From JBFIHZ01 sp041601535 (GTDB lineage: Bacteria; Pseudomonadota; Gammaproteobacteria; Xanthomonadales; SZUA-36), in assembly GCA_041601535.1 (NCBI GenBank), contig JBFIHZ010000029.1, positions 1 through 20,857 of the forward strand: a stretch of 20,857 nucleotides of DNA, read 5' to 3'. The notes below the pieces were generated by a model. It did not search any database and was not told the origin of the DNA. It saw only the letters and a list, made by a program, of their open reading frames with translations. Every line of letters begins with the position of its first letter. The stretch's first letter is position 1. A program made the position numbers and the translations under genes. Below are positions 16,184-20,857 of the stretch, piece after piece.

Positions 16184-17176
16184 TCATGTTCGCCCGGCGC
16201 CCCGCTGATAGTACGCAATGGCATCACGAATGCCGTTTCTGAAGTCCACGGTGTGGCGGAATCCATAGCTATGCTGTTTGACGGTACAACCGCCCCTGGC
16301 AAACACGCCTGATGGCTTTTCCGACTGCCCGACCACTTCGGGCTGGTAACCGCACTCTTCCGCCGCCATGCGGGCAAACGACCTGAAACTCGTAAAAATA
16401 CCGGTAGACAGGTTCAACGCGTCGCCATTATCGATTTTATCCATGGTGCCAAGCACGCCGTCCACGCAGTCCTCGATATGTATGAAATCGCGCATTTGTT
16501 CGCCGCTACCCCATACCTGCAATACCTCGGCGCCCTGGTGGCGCATGGCGCGTTTGCAGATACTGGGGAACGGATAGCTGTCGTCCTGATCCTCACCATA
16601 GCCGGAGAATGGCCGGTAGCACACCGATTTCACCCCATGTTTTTCATAGGCCAGCCGCGCCAGATACTCACAGGTCAGCTTGGCCCAGCCGTACGACATG
16701 TCAGGCATGCCAATATCGCCATCAAACCGGATCATGTCTTCCACCAGCAATTCATAGCCTTGTTGTTGCTGCCTGCTGATGGGGTAGGCGGCGCTGGAGC
16801 TGAAACACAGGGTTTTACCCGGCAACGCCCGCTCTGCCCACTGCCAGTACTGCGCATCAATCGACAGGTCATCCGCAACTGCCAGCGGCCGATTCTCTAT
16901 CATCGCCCTGCCCCCAACCATGGCCGCAAGATGCAGCACATAGTCAAAATCATCATCAGCATGCTGCAAAAACCATTCGCGACAATCCTGTTCGGCAAAC
17001 TGGAAATGATCGTAGTCGCGCGGATCAAACATTGGCCAGCCGCTGGCAGGATGAATGCCACCGGTATCAGCAACGATCGGATCAACACATACCACCAGAT
17101 CGCCCGCATCCAGAAAGCGTTTGCAAAAACGGCGGCCGACAAATCCGGCACCACCGGTGATAAGGATTTTTCTCAT
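16184..17176 (-). CDS. NAD-dependent sugar-nucleotide epimerase/dehydratase, GDP-mannose 3,5-epimerase-like
   Basis: 330-residue extended SDR protein. The NAD-binding loop is GGAGFVG (8-14), Asp32 ends the second strand, SSSAAYP (126-132) gives the catalytic Ser/Thr position, and Tyr162-x-x-x-Lys166 (YGWAK) is the catalytic pair. RPFSGYG and WGSGEQMRDFIHIEDCVDGVL in the C-terminal half bind the sugar nucleotide. The SSAAYP and MRDFIHIEDCVDGVL patterns recall GDP-mannose 3,5-epimerase and GDP-fucose synthase relatives. It is the only nucleotide-sugar enzyme in the window, so it probably makes a special donor used by one of the nearby transferases. Start ATG overlaps the upstream stop as ATGA. 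The exact reaction is uncertain. Confidence 0.85.
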   Translation of the reverse strand: MRKILITGGAGFVGRRFCKRFLDAGDLVVCVDPIVADTGGIHPASGWPMFDPRDYDHFQFAEQDCREWFLQHADDDFDYVLHLAAMVGGRAMIENRPLAVADDLSIDAQYWQWAERALPGKTLCFSSSAAYPISRQQQQGYELLVEDMIRFDGDIGMPDMSYGWAKLTCEYLARLAYEKHGVKSVCYRPFSGYGEDQDDSYPFPSICKRAMRHQGAEVLQVWGSGEQMRDFIHIEDCVDGVLGTMDKIDNGDALNLSTGIFTSFRSFARMAAEECGYQPEVVGQSEKPSGVFARGGCTVKQHSYGFRHTVDFRNGIRDAIAYYQRGAGRT

Positions 17177-18279
17177 GCGCTTGTTCTTCTGTGTATCAGC
17201 TCGGAATAAAAATCAACGTAGCGCTCGGCACATTGTTCGGCGGACCACTCAGCAAGCGCCAGCCGCCTGTTGGCCGGCCCAATAAGGTTCTGCCGTGCCA
17301 GGCCGAGTGCGTGCTCCATGGCCTGGGCGGCACCGTCCGGATGGTCAGGATCAAACACGACATTGCCCGTGGTTTTCAGCAAATACCCGACATCCAGCCA
17401 GTCCGGCCCTACCACGACTTTGCCGAACGTCATGCCCAGCGTGATATTGCCGGAGTTGAGCACACGCAAGCGCGGGATAAACATGAGATCAGCAGCCTGC
17501 AAATAAAATTGAGTTTCATGTTCGGGTACAAAATCGTAGTTCAGGCGATATCCCGGGTGCACCCGGTAGTACAGCCGGATTAAATCCCGCAGCCAGTATT
17601 TCAACCGTATCCAGGAAACCTTTGGCAAATGTTCCCGCCAACGAGATACCAGCAAAACCTTGTTGGGGATATTAGCCGCCCGAAAACTGTCAAGCACCAG
17701 ATCACGCTCGGCATCATTGCGGATTGCGCCAAACACCAGGACAACATTGGCGTTCTGGGCTATACCGAGGGCCTTCCTTGCGGCGCTGCGATCCACCTCG
17801 TTTGGCAACGACGCGTAGTTGTGATGCGGAATGATGCAATGTTGCGGCCTGCCGGAGATAAAAGCGGTGGCCGCATAACGGGTGTTGAATTCATCCACGC
17901 TGGGCTGGGCAAAATGCACCACACCCCGGACATGGCGATAGTAGATTTCGTAAAGCTTTTCCCACCGCGGATCTGAGCGGGCATGGTGTGGCAGCAGTAC
18001 ATGTCGGGTAATGACCAACACACTGTTGCTGGACCAGAACTTCAGGCGGATTTCGATCTGGCTGATCAGTTCGTCGGTCAACCCAGTCTGATAGGCGTGT
18101 TCTATTTCATAGGTGGTGTATTCAGGAAAATGCAGATGTACGACGTCGTAAGTGCCGGTCATATTCCAGAATGCCTGATGATCCTGCTCCAACCGGACGT
18201 GTTCCTGCAGCGCGGCATTCAGGTCGACCAGAAACCGGTTACCAGGCAGAGGGATATTGGCAACCAGCACACTCAGCAT
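17173..18279 (-). CDS. GT-B glycosyltransferase
   Basis: 368-residue protein. It starts MLSVLVANIPLPGNRF and has VVHLHFPEYTTYE, TRHVLLPHHARSDPRW and CIIPHHNYASL in the first domain, and VVLVFGAIRNDAERDLVLDSF, then FYLQAADLMFIPRLRVLNSGNITLGMTFGKVVVGP in the second, the layout of a retaining GT-B enzyme where the donor-binding acidic motif is replaced by NSGNITLGM. The open frame reaches 18339, but the 20 extra residues overlap the preceding gene; the ATG at 18279 overlaps its stop by only seven bases and starts at the first strand, so I chose it. The family is close to GT4-like enzymes but not one I can name. Confidence 0.82.
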   Translation of the reverse strand: MLSVLVANIPLPGNRFLVDLNAALQEHVRLEQDHQAFWNMTGTYDVVHLHFPEYTTYEIEHAYQTGLTDELISQIEIRLKFWSSNSVLVITRHVLLPHHARSDPRWEKLYEIYYRHVRGVVHFAQPSVDEFNTRYAATAFISGRPQHCIIPHHNYASLPNEVDRSAARKALGIAQNANVVLVFGAIRNDAERDLVLDSFRAANIPNKVLLVSRWREHLPKVSWIRLKYWLRDLIRLYYRVHPGYRLNYDFVPEHETQFYLQAADLMFIPRLRVLNSGNITLGMTFGKVVVGPDWLDVGYLLKTTGNVVFDPDHPDGAAQAMEHALGLARQNLIGPANRRLALAEWSAEQCAERYVDFYSELIHRRTSA

Positions 18280-19436
18280 GCCGGCTTGTCGCTTATTCGT
18301 GTGCTGTCCCGCGCCTGTTTCACCAGGTGGTCGATACAACGGATATGCCGCTCAATGCTGTATTCTTTTTGTATGTGATTACGTGCGGCAGCACCCATGG
18401 TCCGGCAAAGTTTCCTGTCGTCCAGCAGCCGGCGCATGTGACCTGCCATATTGTCCACATCCCGCTCATTCACCAGAAAGCCGGTCTCACCATCAATTAC
18501 CGCATCGACGATCCCGGCGTGGCGTGTTGAGACAACGGGCAAGCCGGCGGCGCCCGCTTCCAGTATGGCCACCGGTGTGCCTTCAGCGTCACCGTAAGCT
18601 GGCGTTACCGAGTGCTGCACGAAACAGCATGCATGAGCAAGCAGATCCAGGACCTGTTCGTGCCGCAGGGCACCCGGAAATGTGACCTGCGCTTCAATAC
18701 CCCAGGTCCTGGCCAGCGTTTTACAGGCTTCCAGCAATTCTCCGTCCCCCCCCATGATCAATCGCGCCCCGGGATGACTGGCCACCACATCCCTGAACGC
18801 CATCAGCGTCAGATAAGGTGCCTTTATGTCGGTGAATCGGCCAATTGCGACAAACGTCTTGTCAAAGGATGGTGAAACATCGAAAAAGGACTCGCGGGGA
18901 CCATAGGGGTTATACACAATCTTCGACTCATCAGCGCCCAGTTGCACCAGTTTTTTGGTCATGGGATGCGACACACTGATAATCCGGAAGGCGTAATCAA
19001 ACATTGCCCGATAGCTGTCCTGCAGCGTTTCCAGCAAGGGATCACGATGTGCATCGTGTCCATGGAAATGAACAATCAGAGGAATACCCAGATCCCTGGC
19101 GTGGGGGCAAATCGCAGCTCCGTGAACCCCGAACTCAGCGAGTATCACATCCACATCATGGTGCCGCATGAAACCGGCAATGGCATCGTGCCGCCCCGCA
19201 AAACTTTCTTCCCACGGTGTGACATGGCGTTGATACAGCCAATGCGGCAAGAGCTTGAGCAGCTTTTTAAGGCGTGGACGCCGGCTGTAAAAGTACCTGA
19301 TCTGGCGCCCCCTGAACGCGAGCTCGGGATAGTAGTTGGTCAACTCGACCTTGTTGCCGGCCAACAGTTCGACATGAGCCCGAATAAACGATGAGCTGTG
19401 GAACTGATTCAGTCCCTGGATAATGCACAAGCTCAT
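18273..19436 (-). CDS. GT4 family glycosyltransferase
   Basis: 387-residue classic GT4 enzyme. The N-terminal domain contains LIVHFHGHDAHRD, the usual acceptor-side His motif of this group. The C-terminal domain has FVAIGRFTDIKAPYLTLMAF, IMGGDGEL, and GDAEGTPVAILEAGAAGLPVVST, the EX7E donor motif. It probably transfers a mannose- or glucose-type sugar from a nucleotide donor to the lipid-linked repeat unit. ATG at 19436 is preceded by an AGGGTGA Shine-Dalgarno-like stretch, and there are 22 bases between it and the stop of the GT4 upstream. The stop overlaps the start of the next gene. High confidence in the family. Confidence 0.93.
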   Translation of the reverse strand: MSLCIIQGLNQFHSSSFIRAHVELLAGNKVELTNYYPELAFRGRQIRYFYSRRPRLKKLLKLLPHWLYQRHVTPWEESFAGRHDAIAGFMRHHDVDVILAEFGVHGAAICPHARDLGIPLIVHFHGHDAHRDPLLETLQDSYRAMFDYAFRIISVSHPMTKKLVQLGADESKIVYNPYGPRESFFDVSPSFDKTFVAIGRFTDIKAPYLTLMAFRDVVASHPGARLIMGGDGELLEACKTLARTWGIEAQVTFPGALRHEQVLDLLAHACCFVQHSVTPAYGDAEGTPVAILEAGAAGLPVVSTRHAGIVDAVIDGETGFLVNERDVDNMAGHMRRLLDDRKLCRTMGAAARNHIQKEYSIERHIRCIDHLVKQARDSTRISDKPAC

Positions 19437-19458
19437 GCAATCACCCTGAACGCCATGC

Positions 19459-20727
19459 TCACGACCCCAGCAGGCTGGCCAGGCTGCGTTTCAGGCGACC
19501 GGCAAACATCCTGCTTCGTTGGTACAGCCGGTGGGCTAACGGAGTTTCAATGGCCCGCGGGTCGGCCGCCGCCAATGCCGGGTTCTGCTCCGGAAGCCTG
19601 ATCGTGCGCGGAGTCGAAACGGGTTTTCTGGCCAGACTCGAGCGGTCCAGTTGGTGCAGCAGCTTGGCCCAACGGTCAACGGAGACCGCGTGCCCATAAG
19701 CAGACGTCACGCGCTCGCGGGCGGCGCGGGACAGCCTCTGCCACAGAGCCGGATCCGCATGAAGGCGCAAAATGGCCTGGTCAAATGCCGACTTGCGGTT
19801 TTCCACAACGAGACCGGTCACCCCGTCCTGAACCAATTCGGGAATGCCACTGCGCATGTTCAGGCAGACCGGAACCACCCCGCAGGCCATGGCTTCCAGC
19901 AGAGCTATGGGCAGGCCCTCATAGTCCGACAGCAAGACCAGCACATCACATTGCTGCATTACCCGGTACATTTCGCTGGGTTCAACGCGTCCCATCAGGC
20001 ACACATTGCTGTTCACACCTTCACTGGCGAGAATGCGTTCGACTTCAGACCGCGCCGGACCGTCGCCATACATACGCGCTTCGATTCCATCCGCTTTTGA
20101 GCTTACTCGGCACAAGGCCCGGGTCACTTCCGAAATGCGCTTTTGTTCTTCTGCCAGCCGGCCCACGTAGGCCACCCTCAACTTTCCGGTTTCACGTTGC
20201 ACTGAAGAATCAGGTAAAGGAACGCCATATGGAATCTGCCGGACCCAAACGTCGCGTGGATTCCTGCGCTCTACCTGCTGGCGCAGTTCATCGGAAACAC
20301 AGGCAATAGCTGACACCTGGTAGTGCCTTGCCCCAAAGACGAATTCTTCCTGAATGGCCTGGTAAAACGGATCGTCGGAATGCAGCACACCCACGGTGGG
20401 AATCCCGGCAGCGCGAATCCAGCGGGCCGCAAAATACGCTGCCACCACCAGGTTGGGAACAAAAACATCCGGTGGCCTTTGATGGATTTTCTCGAGCACC
20501 CAACGCACCCGATCGGCGCTGAGCGGGTGACAGGCCACCTGTTCGCACTCAAACCCGTTGGCGACCATTCGTTCCAGGCAGGGGCCAGTTTCGCCATGAT
20601 GGGTCAGAAACAGACAACGGCAGTCAAACCCCGACTCACGCAGCGCGGGCAATAGCCGTTCCAGCCAGCTAAGCGGACCCCCAACACTGTTCGGCTCGTC
20701 ATAAGCACAGAAGGTAACGCTGGTCAC
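19459..20727 (-). CDS. GT4 family glycosyltransferase with C-terminal extension
   Basis: 422-residue GT4 enzyme. The first domain has TFCAYDEPNSVGGPLSWLERLL with the Gly-Gly loop, and VGVLHSDDPFY. The second has LRVAYVGRLAEEQKR, ARMYGDGPARSEVE and LLSDYEGLPIALLEAMACGVVPV, the EX7E donor motif. After about residue 360 there is a tail of some 60 residues, basic and Ser/Arg-rich near the end, not part of the fold; it may bind the membrane. The start is GTG at 20727, with GGGGA at 20734-20738 six bases upstream. The gap to the preceding stop is 37 bases. Confidence 0.92.
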   Translation of the reverse strand: MTSVTFCAYDEPNSVGGPLSWLERLLPALRESGFDCRCLFLTHHGETGPCLERMVANGFECEQVACHPLSADRVRWVLEKIHQRPPDVFVPNLVVAAYFAARWIRAAGIPTVGVLHSDDPFYQAIQEEFVFGARHYQVSAIACVSDELRQQVERRNPRDVWVRQIPYGVPLPDSSVQRETGKLRVAYVGRLAEEQKRISEVTRALCRVSSKADGIEARMYGDGPARSEVERILASEGVNSNVCLMGRVEPSEMYRVMQQCDVLVLLSDYEGLPIALLEAMACGVVPVCLNMRSGIPELVQDGVTGLVVENRKSAFDQAILRLHADPALWQRLSRAARERVTSAYGHAVSVDRWAKLLHQLDRSSLARKPVSTPRTIRLPEQNPALAAADPRAIETPLAHRLYQRSRMFAGRLKRSLASLLGS

Positions 20728-20733
20728 TGACTG

Positions 20734-20738
20734 TCCCC
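20734..20738 (-). promoter_or_regulatory. Shine-Dalgarno supporting the GTG start at 20727
   Basis: GGGGA on the minus strand, six bases before the GTG. An ATG at slightly greater distance is out of frame, so this site supports the GTG. Confidence 0.5.
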
Positions 20739-20764
20739 ATCACCTGAAACACACCAGCACATCT

Positions 20765-20857
20765 TCATACACCGCCACTCGCACGGTAGACAGCATCCAG
20801 CTGTGGCGCAATTACACGCCAGTCGTATTCTTTCAGCACTCTTTCCCTGGCAACCCC
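20765..20857 (-). CDS. C-terminal end of a GT4-like glycosyltransferase, cut by window edge
   Basis: The last 30 codons of a gene entering from the right edge, ending in TGA at 20765. The peptide begins GVARERVLKEYDWRVIAPQL and continues with a DAVYR ending. ARERV-x-x-x-YDW-x-x-IAPQL-x-x-VYR is a typical closing helix of GT4 enzymes (compare RKRLIQQKYGWDQVAERSMEIYR at the end of the GT4 at 3764). The frame is the only one of the three that reads through to this edge and ends sensibly. Too little is present for more, but its end 37 bases before the next start fits one operon. Confidence 0.6.
   Translation of the reverse strand, partial: GVARERVLKEYDWRVIAPQLDAVYRASGGV

Noticed and set aside
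1..20857. CRISPR arrays, insertion sequences, tRNA or rRNA genes, long repeats
   Set aside because: No regularly spaced repeats, transposase-like protein, cloverleaf-like or rRNA-like stretch was seen; the window is almost entirely filled by minus-strand genes.

Overview
The window is a gene-dense stretch of a bacterial surface- or exopolysaccharide biosynthesis locus. Every gene I can support lies on the minus strand, so transcription runs from the right edge towards the left edge. GC content looks to be in the mid to upper 50s by eye. The protein families (Wzy-like polymerase, GT4/GT2 glycosyltransferases, HprK-related kinase with PqqD and lasso-B2-like partners) fit a Gram-negative bacterium, probably a pseudomonadote such as a gammaproteobacterium. 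Nothing here fixes the genus.

Region A (about 3764 to 20857) is a polysaccharide assembly operon. In transcription order it holds the C-terminal tail of a GT4 enzyme cut by the window edge, two GT4 glycosyltransferases, another GT-B-like glycosyltransferase, an extended SDR epimerase resembling GDP-mannose 3,5-epimerase, a GnT-I-like GT-A enzyme, an unusual GT-A-like protein, three GT2 enzymes, a SAM methyltransferase, a CgeB-like glycosyltransferase, a GT4, a second CgeB-like glycosyltransferase, a further GT-B enzyme, a Wzy-like multi-spanning polymerase and a last GT4. The genes abut or overlap by a few bases (ATGA, TTGA, GTGA, TGATG junctions), so this looks like one translationally coupled transcription unit. 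With about fourteen glycosyltransferases it would build a long or heavily decorated repeat unit, which the Wzy-like protein would polymerise. Initiating phosphoglycosyltransferase, flippase (Wzx) and export genes (Wza/Wzc type) are not in the window.

Region B (1 to 3703) is a five-gene module at the downstream end of the operon with a different character: a 2-oxoglutarate/Fe(II)-oxygenase-like protein, a small PqqD-family protein (peptide-binding, RRE-like), a lasso-peptide B2-like transglutaminase-fold protease with a Cys-His-Asp triad, an HprK-related P-loop kinase, and a protein-arginine-methyltransferase-like enzyme that runs off the left edge. PqqD plus B2 plus HprK-like kinase is the core of phosphorylated lasso-peptide/RiPP systems. 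Here it sits with an oxygenase and a PRMT-like enzyme next to a glycan operon, and no precursor peptide or asparagine-synthetase-like cyclase is visible. This is the most interesting part of the window.

No tRNA, rRNA, insertion sequence, CRISPR array, clear promoter or clear rho-independent terminator was seen. The only intergenic space over 100 bases (12263 to 12411) is filled by a short open frame that continues in phase after the stop codon of the preceding glycosyltransferase.
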